Assembly (NCBI GenBank): GCA_964250615.1 | Contig: CAXUGM010000019.1 | Length of the DNA: 64,000 nt | Direction: 5' to 3' (one strand) | DNA from: Blautia sp900556555 | GTDB lineage: Bacteria; Bacillota; Clostridia; Lachnospirales; Lachnospiraceae | Shown here: in pieces, positions 33,903-42,450 of the stretch | Layout: each line of letters opens with the position of its first letter | Numbering within the stretch: the first letter of the stretch is position 1 | Notes under the pieces: generated by a model | The model's database searches: none | Told to the model about the DNA's origin: nothing | What the model saw: the letters and a program-made list of their open reading frames with translations, nothing else | Translations under genes and position numbers: made by a program

Positions 33903-35612
33903 ATGAAAAAGAAACTTGCAGCAGGACTTCTGGTGATTGTCCTGGCATTTCTCTATTACTATGTGACACTGCCGGCCATCAACATCCATGAAAGTGGTTT
34001 TTGGTTTTTCCTGGCTGCTGTGGTGGCAGTGATGTTGCTCCTTTATGCGATCAAAAAAAGAATCCGGAGCATGTATGAACTAAAAAGCAACAAAGTACTA
34101 AAGGGCGGTATATTCGTCATTCTGGGAATTGGTGTGATTTATGCTGTGGGAACACTTTTGTCTTCCCCAATTGTGAATGCTAATAAGTATCAGAAACTGG
34201 TACAGCCGGAAGAGAGAAATTTTACAGACGATATCAAGGAAATCAGTTATGATCAGATTCCTCTTCTGGACAAAGAATCCGCAAGCCTTTTAGGTGACAG
34301 AAAGATGGGAAGTATGGTGGATCTTGTTTCTCAGTTTGAAGTGAGTAATCTGTATTCTCAGATTAATTACAAAGGCCAGCCTTACCGTGTGACACCGCTG
34401 GAATATGCCAGTGTGATCAAATGGATCACCAATCAGAAGGAAGGAATCCCGGCATATATTTTGATTGATATGGCAACACAGAATACGGAACTGGTGCAGT
34501 TAGAAGAAGGAATCCGCTATTCGGAATCTGAGTTTTTTAACCGTAATATTTATCGTCATCTTCGTTTCAAATATCCTACTTATATGTTTGATCAGCTTAG
34601 CTTTGAGATTGATGACGAGGGAACCCCTTATTGGATTTGTCCTGTGAAAAAATTCAATATTGGTCTTTTTGGAGGCCAGACCATCGGCCGTGTAGTTCTT
34701 TGTAATGCACAGACCGGAGAAACAGAGGATTATAAGATTGAAGATTGCCCTCAGTGGGTAGACCGTGCATATCCGGCAGATCTGCTGACACAGCTTTATA
34801 ATTATCACGGAATGCTGAAAAACGGATTTTTCAATAGTGTGTTAGGACAGAAGGGCTGTCTCCAGACAACAGACGGATTTAACTATCTGGCTTTGGAAGA
34901 TGATGTATGGGTGTACACAGGTGTTACTTCTGTAAGTGGTGATAAATCCAACCTTGGATTTGTGCTGATGAACCAGAGAACCATGGAAACCAGATATTAT
35001 GCCTGTGATGGTGCCCAGGAGCGTTCTGCCATGGCTTCCGCAGAGGGACAGGTACAGAACCTGAAGTATGTTGCAGCCTTCCCATTGCTGTTGAATATTT
35101 CTGATCAGCCAACGTATTTTATGGCATTGAAAGACGGTGCCGGACTTGTGAAGAAATACGCTATGGTAAACGTGCAGAAATATCAGACTGTTGCTATTGG
35201 TGATAGTGTAGCGGAATGTGAAAAGAATTATGGGAAGCTGCTGTCAGAAAACGGAATTGCTTCAGACGGAAGTTCTACCGGAGAGAAAAATACGGTGACT
35301 GGTGTGATCAAACGCATGGCTCAGGCAGTTGTAGAAGGAAATTCCCATTTCTATATTACACTGGAGCCTGAGACTCAGAAGATTACAGGTCCAGACGAAG
35401 GAAATATCCAGGATGGACAGACTTTGATTTTCGACGCATCCATCATCTCCTTCCCTGAAATCATTGGATTTGACGAAGGCGATACTCTGACCATGGAATT
35501 CAAGCTGGGACAGCCTGTATGCAAGGTGGTCACCTTAGAAGGACAGGAAGCAGCAGATGCAGAGGAAAGCCAGCAGCCAGAGGAAGAACAGCCGGCAGAT
35601 ACAGAAGAATAA
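33903..35612 (+). CDS. Membrane-anchored protein of unknown function
   Basis: A 569-aa protein that I cannot assign to a named family. It has three hydrophobic segments in the first 90 residues (about 4-22, 30-48 and 68-88), so its body lies outside or on the membrane face. The large domain is rich in aromatic residues (QINYKGQPYRVTPLEYASVIKW, MFDQLSFEIDDEGTPYWICPVKKF), repeats the pattern of a conserved clostridial protein and ends in an acidic tail (QPEEEQPADTEE). No catalytic motif is visible. It stands alone between the EF-G paralogue and the leuS leader, which suggests its own promoter. Confidence 0.6.
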   Translation: MKKKLAAGLLVIVLAFLYYYVTLPAINIHESGFWFFLAAVVAVMLLLYAIKKRIRSMYELKSNKVLKGGIFVILGIGVIYAVGTLLSSPIVNANKYQKLVQPEERNFTDDIKEISYDQIPLLDKESASLLGDRKMGSMVDLVSQFEVSNLYSQINYKGQPYRVTPLEYASVIKWITNQKEGIPAYILIDMATQNTELVQLEEGIRYSESEFFNRNIYRHLRFKYPTYMFDQLSFEIDDEGTPYWICPVKKFNIGLFGGQTIGRVVLCNAQTGETEDYKIEDCPQWVDRAYPADLLTQLYNYHGMLKNGFFNSVLGQKGCLQTTDGFNYLALEDDVWVYTGVTSVSGDKSNLGFVLMNQRTMETRYYACDGAQERSAMASAEGQVQNLKYVAAFPLLLNISDQPTYFMALKDGAGLVKKYAMVNVQKYQTVAIGDSVAECEKNYGKLLSENGIASDGSSTGEKNTVTGVIKRMAQAVVEGNSHFYITLEPETQKITGPDEGNIQDGQTLIFDASIISFPEIIGFDEGDTLTMEFKLGQPVCKVVTLEGQEAADAEESQQPEEEQPADTEE

Positions 35613-35626
35613 TTACAGAACAGGGG

Positions 35627-35655
35627 TTGACAAAATCAGCCCCTGTTAGTAAAAT
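35627..35655 (+). promoter_or_regulatory. Promoter of the leuS leader
   Basis: TTGACA (35627-35632) and TAAAAT (35650-35655) are 17 bp apart, 15 bp after the preceding stop codon. Confidence 0.8.
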
Positions 35656-35664
35656 GGGAATAGT

Positions 35665-35925
35665 TTCATAGACAAAAACGCAGAAGAGGAAGAGTAAAAA
35701 AATTGGAATCTACAGAGAGCTGTCGGCAGGTGCGAGACAGAGAGGAAGATTTTTTGAACTGGCCTTGGAGTTTCCAGAGCGAATTTCAAGTAGTTTTGGA
35801 CGGGAAATCCCGTTATAGATTTCAATGAGTGCATCTGGATGTTAATAGGAACATCAGATGAATTAGAGTGGTACCACGGAATTTAGCCCTTCGTCTCTAA
35901 ACTGAGAGGAAGGGCTTTTATAATG
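35665..35925 (+). promoter_or_regulatory. T-box riboswitch, Leu-specific
   Basis: A T-box leader. Stem I begins near 35680 with the GAGAGCTG and AGAGGAAGA elements; a CTG triplet (35759-35761) follows GAA and precedes GCCTTGGAG in the specifier position, reading as leucine. The T-box core AGAGTGGTACCACGG lies at 35866-35880. The terminator stem AGCCCTTCGTCTCT with AGAGGAAGGGCT runs 35885-35916 and ends in TTTTAT. It should read uncharged tRNA-Leu and control leuS. Confidence 0.9.
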
Positions 35926-35953
35926 CAAAGATACAATTAAGGAGGAAAAAACA

Positions 35954-38362
35954 ATGTCTGTACCTTACAATCATAAGGCGATTGAACAAAAGTGGCAGAA
36001 AGTATGGGATGATAACAAAGCTTTTGCCGCAACAGAAGATTACAGCAAACCAAAATATTACGCACTGGTAGAATTTCCATATCCATCAGGACAGGGACTT
36101 CATGTAGGTCATCCAAGACCATATACAGCACTGGATATCGTAGCCAGAAAAAGAAGAATGCAGGGCTACAATGTTCTGTATCCAATGGGATGGGATGCTT
36201 TCGGACTTCCTACAGAAAACTATGCCATTAAAAACAAAATTCATCCAAAAATCGTAACAGCCAACAATGTAGGCAGATTTAAAGAACAGTTAAGATCCCT
36301 TGGCTATTCTTTTGACTGGGACAGAGAAGTAAATACCACAGATCCGGAATACTACAAATGGACACAGTGGATTTTCCTGAAACTGTTCAATGCAGGACTT
36401 GCTTATAAGACAGAGATGCCAATTAACTGGTGTACTTCCTGTAAAGTAGGACTGGCAAACGAGGAAGTTGTCAATGGTGTCTGTGAGCGTTGTGGTGCAC
36501 CGGTTGTCCGCAAGGTAAAGAGCCAGTGGATGCTGAAAATCACAGAATATGCAGAAAAACTTCTTCAGGGACTTGATGGTGTGGATTACATCGAGAGAGT
36601 AAAAGTTTCCCAGAAAAACTGGATCGGTAAGAGCCAGGGTGCAGAAGTAGATTTTGCTATTTCAGGAAAAGAAGATAAATTAAGAGTTTATACAACCAGA
36701 CCTGATACTCTTTTTGGAGCTACTTACATGGTTGTTTCCCCGGAACATCCGGTTCTGGAAAAATACAAAGATGAAATCAAAAACATGGATGCTGTTCGTG
36801 AATATCAGGAACAGGCAGCCAGAAAATCTGATTTCGAGCGTTCTGAGCTTGCAAAAGAGAAAACAGGTGTACAGATTGACGGTATCTGTGCCGTAAATCC
36901 GGTAAACGGAAAAGAAATTCCAATATGGGTTTCTGATTATGTATTAATGAGCTATGGAACAGGTGCAATCATGGCAGTACCTGCACATGATACCCGTGAC
37001 TGGGAATTTGCAAAGAAATTTAATCTTCCAATTATTGAAGTTGTTGCAGGCGGCGAAAACGTACAGGAAGAAGCATTCACTGACGTTGCTACCGGCAAGA
37101 TGGTAAATTCAGGATTCTTGGATGGTATGGAAGTGGCAGAAGCAAAGAAAGCGATTATCGAATGGCTGGAAGAAAAGAACCTGGGAACAGGCAAGACCAA
37201 CTATAAATTAAGAGACTGGGTATTCTCCCGTCAGCGTTACTGGGGTGAACCAATCCCGATTGTACACTGTGATAAATGTGGTTATGTGGCACTTCCTGAA
37301 AGCGAGCTTCCTCTGGAACTTCCTGACGTAGAAAGCTACATGCCAACCGATAATGGAGAATCTCCACTGGCAGCTATGACAGACTGGGTAAATACTACCT
37401 GTCCTTGCTGTGGCGGTCCTGCAAAACGTGAGACGGACACCATGCCTCAGTGGGCCGGATCTTCCTGGTATTTCCTTCGTTATACAGATCCGCACAATAC
37501 AGAAGCCCTGGCAAGCCCGGAAGCATTAAAATACTGGCTGCCGGTTGACTGGTACAATGGTGGTATGGAGCATACAACCCTTCACCTTCTGTATTCCAGA
37601 TTCTGGCATAAATTCCTGTATGACAATCAGGTCGTTCCATGTCCGGAACCATATCAGAAACGTACTTCCCATGGTATGATTCTGGGTGAAAACGGTGAGA
37701 AAATGTCCAAATCCCGTGGAAACGTTGTAAATCCTGATGATATTGTCAATGATTACGGTGCAGATACCCTGCGTACCTATGAAATGTTCATCGGTGCGTT
37801 TGACCTCAGTGCTTCCTGGTCCGAAAACGGTGTAAAAGGATGCCGCCGTTTCCTGGAACGTGTATGGAAACTTCAGGATATTCTGGTGGATGGTGACGAA
37901 TACAGCAAAGATTTCGAAACCAAGATGCATCAGACCATTAAGAAAGTAAGCAATGACTTCGAAAACCTGAAATACAATACAGCAATCGCAGCTTTGATGG
38001 CACTTCTCAATGATTTTTTGAAAAAAGGCAGCATTACCAGAAAAGAATATGAGACCTTCCTGGTACTGTTAAATCCAGTAGCACCTCATATTACAGAAGA
38101 GCTCTGGAGTACCTGCGGATACGAAGGCTATGTGTACAATCAGCCATGGCCGGAATATGACGAAGCCAAGACCGTAGAAAATACTATTGAAATGGCTGTT
38201 CAGATTAATGGTAAAACCAGAGGTGTGGTGGCACTTCCAGTAGACGTAGATAAAGAAACAGCAATTGCAAAGGCAAAAGAAGTAGTGGCAGACAAACTGA
38301 CAGGAACGATTATCAAAGAGATTTATGTTCCGAAAAAGATTATCAATATTGTGCAGAAATAA
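35954..38362 (+). CDS. leuS: Leucine-tRNA ligase
   Basis: LeuRS (802 aa) charges tRNA-Leu. It is a class Ia synthetase with HVGH (residues 50-53) as the HIGH motif and KMSKSRGN near residue 580 as the KMSKS loop. A CP1 editing insertion runs from about 220 to 410, with TYMVVSPEHPVLEKY, and the Cys pairs in VHCDKCGYV and TCPCCGG mark a zinc-type insert. The C-terminal domain ends in IVPKK-like KEIYVPKKIINIV. AAGGAGGA precedes ATG 35954. The length is normal for clostridial LeuRS. Transcription is under the Leu T-box just upstream. Confidence 0.97.
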   Translation: MSVPYNHKAIEQKWQKVWDDNKAFAATEDYSKPKYYALVEFPYPSGQGLHVGHPRPYTALDIVARKRRMQGYNVLYPMGWDAFGLPTENYAIKNKIHPKIVTANNVGRFKEQLRSLGYSFDWDREVNTTDPEYYKWTQWIFLKLFNAGLAYKTEMPINWCTSCKVGLANEEVVNGVCERCGAPVVRKVKSQWMLKITEYAEKLLQGLDGVDYIERVKVSQKNWIGKSQGAEVDFAISGKEDKLRVYTTRPDTLFGATYMVVSPEHPVLEKYKDEIKNMDAVREYQEQAARKSDFERSELAKEKTGVQIDGICAVNPVNGKEIPIWVSDYVLMSYGTGAIMAVPAHDTRDWEFAKKFNLPIIEVVAGGENVQEEAFTDVATGKMVNSGFLDGMEVAEAKKAIIEWLEEKNLGTGKTNYKLRDWVFSRQRYWGEPIPIVHCDKCGYVALPESELPLELPDVESYMPTDNGESPLAAMTDWVNTTCPCCGGPAKRETDTMPQWAGSSWYFLRYTDPHNTEALASPEALKYWLPVDWYNGGMEHTTLHLLYSRFWHKFLYDNQVVPCPEPYQKRTSHGMILGENGEKMSKSRGNVVNPDDIVNDYGADTLRTYEMFIGAFDLSASWSENGVKGCRRFLERVWKLQDILVDGDEYSKDFETKMHQTIKKVSNDFENLKYNTAIAALMALLNDFLKKGSITRKEYETFLVLLNPVAPHITEELWSTCGYEGYVYNQPWPEYDEAKTVENTIEMAVQINGKTRGVVALPVDVDKETAIAKAKEVVADKLTGTIIKEIYVPKKIINIVQK

Positions 38363-38389
38363 TTTGAGAAGAAAATAATGAAGAAAATG

Positions 38390-38425
38390 GTGCAGATAGT
38401 AGAAATATTGTCTGCACTATTTTTG
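38390..38425 (+). terminator. Terminator after leuS
   Basis: GTGCAGA and TCTGCAC flank a loop of 14 nt and are followed by TATTTTTG, 28 bp after the leuS stop. Confidence 0.65.
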
Positions 38426-38506
38426 TGGTCAATGATGTAAATAATCACAAAGTATGATATTATGAGGATGTAAACAAATAGGGAGTCATGTGCGAGGAGA
38501 AATATT

Positions 38507-38755
38507 ATGGACAGAGTTAGAATGATTTTATGTGGGAATATTGAAGATAGCAGAATTAATCCAAGCGAAAGAGTTGGGGTAGTATCAGTGGTTTTTGTTT
38601 CTACAGAAGAGGAGAAAATCAAGATTAAACTTAAAGAATTGCAAGATAAAAATCCTGAAAATTTTTATATGGAATATGTTACTCCGTTAAATGTTGACTT
38701 GACAAGTTTAGAGCACTATCCATCAATTGCAATATCAAAAGATGATTTGCTATAA
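38507..38755 (+). CDS. Hypothetical 82-aa protein
   Basis: I do not recognise this small soluble protein. It starts at ATG 38507 with GAGGAGA at the right distance, which supports translation. The sequence is mixed: a beta-rich first half (RMILCGNIEDSRINPSERVGVVSVVFVST) and a Lys-rich helix (EEEKIKIKLKELQDKNP). It stands alone between the leuS terminator and a 500-bp non-coding region with repeat array 1. It could be an antitoxin-like or accessory protein; nothing in the sequence settles this. Confidence 0.55.
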   Translation: MDRVRMILCGNIEDSRINPSERVGVVSVVFVSTEEEKIKIKLKELQDKNPENFYMEYVTPLNVDLTSLEHYPSIAISKDDLL

Positions 38756-38926
38756 CCAAATGCGGTTTGTCTATACAAAGTGAGGGCAAGGAACAAGGTG
38801 TAGTTGATATAACCTGGTGCAATCACTGACGGAACGGATTGTTGTAAAAGCCAGTAAAAAACTGGCAGTTAATTCCATTTTGCTGATATCTATGACATCG
38901 TAATATGGATATAAAATAAGAAAAAT
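38756..38926. other. Non-coding spacer before array 1
   Basis: No gene is visible. The only structure is the short hairpin GCCAGT-AAAAA-ACTGGC at 38850-38866, which is not followed by a T-run. Confidence 0.5.
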
Positions 38927-39215
38927 GGCCTACTATTCCAATGCATTTTAGGTTGAAAATATTGTTTTGTGATTTTTAGCCTACTTTTTTTAGGCACAAA
39001 TAGGTGGGGGTTAATAAATTTTGAAATCAGACCTATTTATTTTAGAGCCAAATAGGTTGCTAAGTAAGATTCTTTAAGTCTAGCCTATATTTTCCGGTAA
39101 AAAATAGGTTGAAAAGAGGAAACCTGGGAATTTGGCCTATTCGAGGCAGAAAAAGGTAGGCTTATATGAGAAAAACATGCAATTCAACCTATGTGAGCCA
39201 CAAAAGAGTAGGCTG
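38927..39215. repeat. Phased dyad array 1 (52-bp period, 6 units)
   Basis: Six units of RRCCTAY-N16-RTAGGYT. CCTA starts at 38929, 38980, 39032, 39084, 39136 and 39188; TAGG follows 21 bp later in five units and 20 bp in the first. The unit-to-unit step is 52 bp (51 once). Only the half-sites and spacing are conserved; the loops and most spacers differ. It ends 41 bp before the ASCH gene start. Similar arrays lie at 57210 and 62726. Confidence 0.9.
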
Positions 39216-39255
39216 GCACGGGGAATTAGGAAATTGAATTTAAGGAAAAGCTATC

Positions 39256-39693
39256 ATGACGGGAAAAGAACTTTGGGAAGCATTTGTCAAAAACAATAAT
39301 AGGAAAGATTGCAGATATGAGGCGTGGTCATTTGGCGTGGAAGCGGATTTGCTTGCTCATTTAGTAGCTGTCGGAGAGAAAACAGCTACTGCTTCAGCGT
39401 ATCCACTTTATGAATTGGAAAACGAACCGTTGCCTACAGTGGGAGAATACAGTGTTATTTTGGATTCCCACGACAATGCTGTTTGTATTATTCAAACTGA
39501 AAAAGTAACCGTTGTTCCTTTTTGTGAGGTAACTGCAGAACACGCATACAAAGAAGGTGAGGGGGATAAATCTTTAGCTTTTTGGAGAGAAATACACGAA
39601 AAATTTTTTACAGAATGTCTGAATGAAGCAGGACAAAAATTTACTCCTGAGATGAAAGTTGTATGCGAAGAATTTACGGTTGTTTACAAATAG
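39256..39693 (+). CDS. ASCH domain protein
   Basis: This 145-aa protein has the ASCH fold pattern (a PUA-like beta barrel, thought to bind RNA or act as a deacylase/amidohydrolase in some members). The Gly-rich start GEKTATASAYPLYELENEPLPTVGEYSVILDSHDNAVCIIQTEKVTVVPF is the family core, with GEGDKSLAFWREIHEKFFTEC near the C-terminus. AAGGAAAAG lies upstream of ATG 39256. Array 1 ends 41 bp before the start, so the array could influence its transcription. The next gene begins about 100 bp downstream and may be co-transcribed. Confidence 0.85.
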   Translation: MTGKELWEAFVKNNNRKDCRYEAWSFGVEADLLAHLVAVGEKTATASAYPLYELENEPLPTVGEYSVILDSHDNAVCIIQTEKVTVVPFCEVTAEHAYKEGEGDKSLAFWREIHEKFFTECLNEAGQKFTPEMKVVCEEFTVVYK

Positions 39694-39799
39694 TGAATGT
39701 AGATAATTTGAGTGCGGATGAAGTTGGGAAGTTAGAACGTGGCTAGAATCTTTGCAGGAGTCAATGAAATGCGTTTTCAGGAAAGGAAAGGTACTTGGA

Positions 39800-40663
39800 A
39801 TGGACATGAAAGAATTTATAAAAGAAGCAGAAAGGCTGAATGTTCTTGGGATTCAGGTTACAAAAGATAATAAAATGGAATCAGAATGGTATAAGGAAGC
39901 ACAGTGCCGCAGGAATGTATATTCGGTGACTAAGAGTTTTACATCTTGTGCAGTAGGGTTTGCTGTTCAGGAAGGCTTGCTTTCTTTGGATGAGAAGCTG
40001 ACAGAGGCGTTCTCAGAAGATTTGCCGGAGGTTGTGGATGATCATTTAAAAGCAGCTACTGTTCGAGACCTGCTTACCATGTGTCTAGGTCAGGAAGACA
40101 GTCATCTGATGGCAGAACAACGTCCCCTGTATGAAGAAGATGATTGGGTGAAAATGGTACTGGCGATTCCGTTTGCGTATAAACCGGGGACACATTTCGT
40201 ATACAGCAATGTGGGGCCGTATCTTGCAGGGATTTTAGTGCAGCGGCGTTCAGGATGTGACCTTGTTTCTTACCTGACACCAAGACTGTTTTCGCATCTT
40301 GGAATTAAACGTCCTATGTGGGAAACAGACCCAATGGGGAACAGTTTTGGTGCCGGAGGATTGTTCCTCACCCTTTCAGAACTTCACAAATTTGGACTTT
40401 TTTATCTTAATAAAGGGAAATGGAATGGAAAACAGCTTTTATCTGAAAAATGGATAGAAGAAAGTACAAAGCCGTCCGATACAGAGTATTATAGCTACCT
40501 TTTTTGGAGAGGAGAATACAATTCTTATAGAGCGGACGGAAAATATTCTCAGATTTCCATGGTTCTTCCGGATCAGAATGCAGTGGTTTCTCTTGTGGCA
40601 GAATGTCGTCAGGGAGAAGAACTTATGCGAGTATTATATGATCTTGTTTGTTCAAAATTATAA
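39800..40663 (+). CDS. Serine hydrolase, class C beta-lactamase fold
   Basis: A 287-aa cytoplasmic-looking serine hydrolase of the beta-lactamase/AmpC-like superfamily. The SxxK nucleophile motif is SVTK (residues 42-45) and the second motif YSN is at 135-137. A third-motif candidate near the C-terminus is not clear. There is no signal peptide, unlike true class C beta-lactamases, so it is more likely an esterase or peptidase than a resistance enzyme. I chose ATG 39800, behind AGGAAAGG, over the earlier in-frame ATG 39752, which lacks a site. The TrmH gene follows after 20 bp. Confidence 0.8.
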   Translation: MDMKEFIKEAERLNVLGIQVTKDNKMESEWYKEAQCRRNVYSVTKSFTSCAVGFAVQEGLLSLDEKLTEAFSEDLPEVVDDHLKAATVRDLLTMCLGQEDSHLMAEQRPLYEEDDWVKMVLAIPFAYKPGTHFVYSNVGPYLAGILVQRRSGCDLVSYLTPRLFSHLGIKRPMWETDPMGNSFGAGGLFLTLSELHKFGLFYLNKGKWNGKQLLSEKWIEESTKPSDTEYYSYLFWRGEYNSYRADGKYSQISMVLPDQNAVVSLVAECRQGEELMRVLYDLVCSKL

Positions 40664-40683
40664 TGAGACAGGAGAAAACATAC

Positions 40684-41508
40684 ATGTCAAATAGAATAGA
40701 GATCAAGGAATTTAATGCTCCGGAACTGGACCTTTATGCACGGCTTTCGGAGGTACAATTACTGAGATATTACGAGCCCAAAGAAGGGATTTTTATCGCA
40801 GAAAGTCCTAAGGTGATCGGGCGGGCACTGGATGCTGGATGTGTTCCTATTTCTATGCTGGCAGAGCAAAAACAGATGGAAGGAGAGGCGAAAGAAATCC
40901 TGGAAAGATGCCCGGATGTGCCGGTCTATACAGCGGAATTTTCTGTTCTGACCAGGCTTACCGGGTTTCCTTTGACCAGGGGAATGTTGTGTGCTATGCA
41001 CCGCCCAAAACTTCCTTCTGTTGAGGAAATTTGTGCAGGTGCAAGGCGGATTGCTATTTTGGAAAATGTGGTAAATCCTACGAATGTCGGTGCAATTTTC
41101 CGCTCTGCGGCAGCCCTTCACATGGATGCCATTTTACTGACATCCGGCTGTAGTGATCCTCTGTACCGGAGAGCTGCAAGGGTGAGTATGGGAACTGTGT
41201 TTCAGATACCCTGGACAAAATTTCCGAAACATCAGCCATGGCCAGATGAGGGGCTTTCCCTTTTGAAAGAAATGGGTTTTCGGACAGCAGCTATGGCATT
41301 GTCGGAGAATTCCGTGAGCATAGATAATCCGAAACTAATGGAAGAGGAGAAGCTGGCAATTATTTTGGGAACAGAAGGAGACGGGCTTGCAGCACAGACC
41401 ATTGCAGACTGTGATTATACGGTGAAAATCCCCATGTCCCACGGTGTGGATTCCTTAAATGTAGCCGCAGCCAGTGCAGTGGCTTTCTGGCAATTAGGGA
41501 ACCGATGA
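40684..41508 (+). CDS. SpoU/TrmH family RNA 2'-O-methyltransferase
   Basis: The 274-aa protein has the SPOUT knot of TrmH-type methyltransferases: VVNPTNVGAIFRSAAALHMDAI (motif 1), LGTEGDGL (motif 2) and the C-terminal IPMSHGVDSLNVAAASAVAFWQ (motif 3), where SAM binds in the knot. An N-terminal substrate-binding domain covers residues 1-110. It probably methylates a ribose of rRNA or tRNA; the target nucleotide is not known. ATG 40684 has AGGAG 9 nt upstream. It follows the serine hydrolase gene and precedes an EFR1 protein by 30 bp. Confidence 0.9.
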   Translation: MSNRIEIKEFNAPELDLYARLSEVQLLRYYEPKEGIFIAESPKVIGRALDAGCVPISMLAEQKQMEGEAKEILERCPDVPVYTAEFSVLTRLTGFPLTRGMLCAMHRPKLPSVEEICAGARRIAILENVVNPTNVGAIFRSAAALHMDAILLTSGCSDPLYRRAARVSMGTVFQIPWTKFPKHQPWPDEGLSLLKEMGFRTAAMALSENSVSIDNPKLMEEEKLAIILGTEGDGLAAQTIADCDYTVKIPMSHGVDSLNVAAASAVAFWQLGNR

Positions 41509-41538
41509 AGCAGCAAAATACAGGAGGCGCATGAACAC

Positions 41539-42300
41539 ATGATTGTTTATTTTACAGGAACCGGAAACAGCAAATATATTGCAGAATATATGGCGGAAAG
41601 TCTGGAAGATGAAACCTTTGATGCGGCAAAACAGATTAAAAAAAGAAAAAGTGCGAATTTTTATTCTGAAAAACCGTGGGTTTTTGTGGCACCTACCTAT
41701 GGATGGCAGCTTCCTCATCTGTTTCTGCAATTTCTTAGGAAGAGTACCTTTACAGGCACGAAAAAAGCATATTTTGTTATGACCTGCGGAAGTGATATCG
41801 GAAATGCGGGCGAGGGTATCGAAAGGTTTTGTTCAAGCAAAGACTGGGAGTATCAGGGAGTATTTCCTGTTCTCATGCCGGAAAATTATATCGCACTTTT
41901 TCGGGCGCCGGGAGAAGAAAAAGCAGAAGAAATTATCCGGACAGCCGAAAAAACTGTGGCAGAAGGAGTTTCTTTTATTGCGAAAAATCAGCCATTTCCA
42001 AAAAGAGAAGTTACTCCTATGGATAAAATGAAGAGCACTTCTGTCAACCGCTTTTTTTACAAACACATCATCAAAGCAGAACCTTTTCATGTGACGGATC
42101 ACTGCATTGGATGTGGAAAATGCCAGCAGAAGTGTATGCTCAATAATATTACCATACAGGATGGGAAACCCGTGTGGGGAACGCTCTGTACCCATTGTAT
42201 GGCATGTATCAACAGTTGTCCGGAAAAAGCCATTCAGTATGGAATCCGTACAAAGAGAAAAAGAAGATATTACTGTAAAGAATATCAAAAAAATATGTAA
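41539..42300 (+). CDS. EFR1 family flavodoxin-ferredoxin fusion protein
   Basis: A 253-aa electron-transfer protein. The N-terminal 170 residues are flavodoxin-like, with the FMN phosphate loop FTGTGNS (residues 5-11) and a middle APTYGWQLPHL loop. The C-terminal part holds two 4Fe-4S clusters, CIGCGKCQQKC (189-199) and CTHCMACINSCP (217-228), then a basic tail. EFR1 proteins are frequent in Clostridia and pass electrons between low-potential partners, but no partner is proven. AGGAGG lies 12 nt before ATG 41539. It is probably in the transcript that starts at the serine hydrolase gene. Confidence 0.9.
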   Translation: MIVYFTGTGNSKYIAEYMAESLEDETFDAAKQIKKRKSANFYSEKPWVFVAPTYGWQLPHLFLQFLRKSTFTGTKKAYFVMTCGSDIGNAGEGIERFCSSKDWEYQGVFPVLMPENYIALFRAPGEEKAEEIIRTAEKTVAEGVSFIAKNQPFPKREVTPMDKMKSTSVNRFFYKHIIKAEPFHVTDHCIGCGKCQQKCMLNNITIQDGKPVWGTLCTHCMACINSCPEKAIQYGIRTKRKRRYYCKEYQKNM

Positions 42301-42348
42301 CGTTTGTCTCCTCCATGCGTTATTAAGGTGAAAGGGGGTGAAGAAAAC

Positions 42349-42411
42349 GTGGATTTCGAAAAAATCTACAATGGAGAAAAACAAACGGAACTGATTTATG
42401 AGACGGACTAA
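42349..42411 (+). CDS. Possible 20-aa leader ORF
   Basis: A short frame starts at GTG 42349 behind AAAGGGGGTG (about 8 nt upstream) and ends at TAA 42409-42411. The next in-frame ATG is directly adjacent (TAAATG). The product VDFEKIYNGEKQTELIYETD is acidic. It could be a translated leader that couples to the YhhN gene, or a chance frame. The strong ribosome binding site is the only support. Confidence 0.3.
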   Translation: MDFEKIYNGEKQTELIYETD

Positions 42412-42450
42412 ATGAAAAGAGAAGATATCTCATATGCGGGAGGGTGTAAA

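Noticed and set aside
38927..39215. CRISPR array
   Set aside because: The spacing is regular, but the 30-bp units are not conserved in sequence apart from half-sites, there are no cas genes nearby and one inter-unit spacer recurs in array 2.
39693..39746. 17-codon frame after the ASCH gene
   Set aside because: GTG 39693 overlaps the stop of the ASCH gene, but there is no ribosome binding site and the peptide is too short to judge.
39800..40663. Antibiotic-resistance beta-lactamase
   Set aside because: It has SxxK and YSN motifs but no signal peptide and no clear third motif; such cytosolic members are usually esterases or peptidases.
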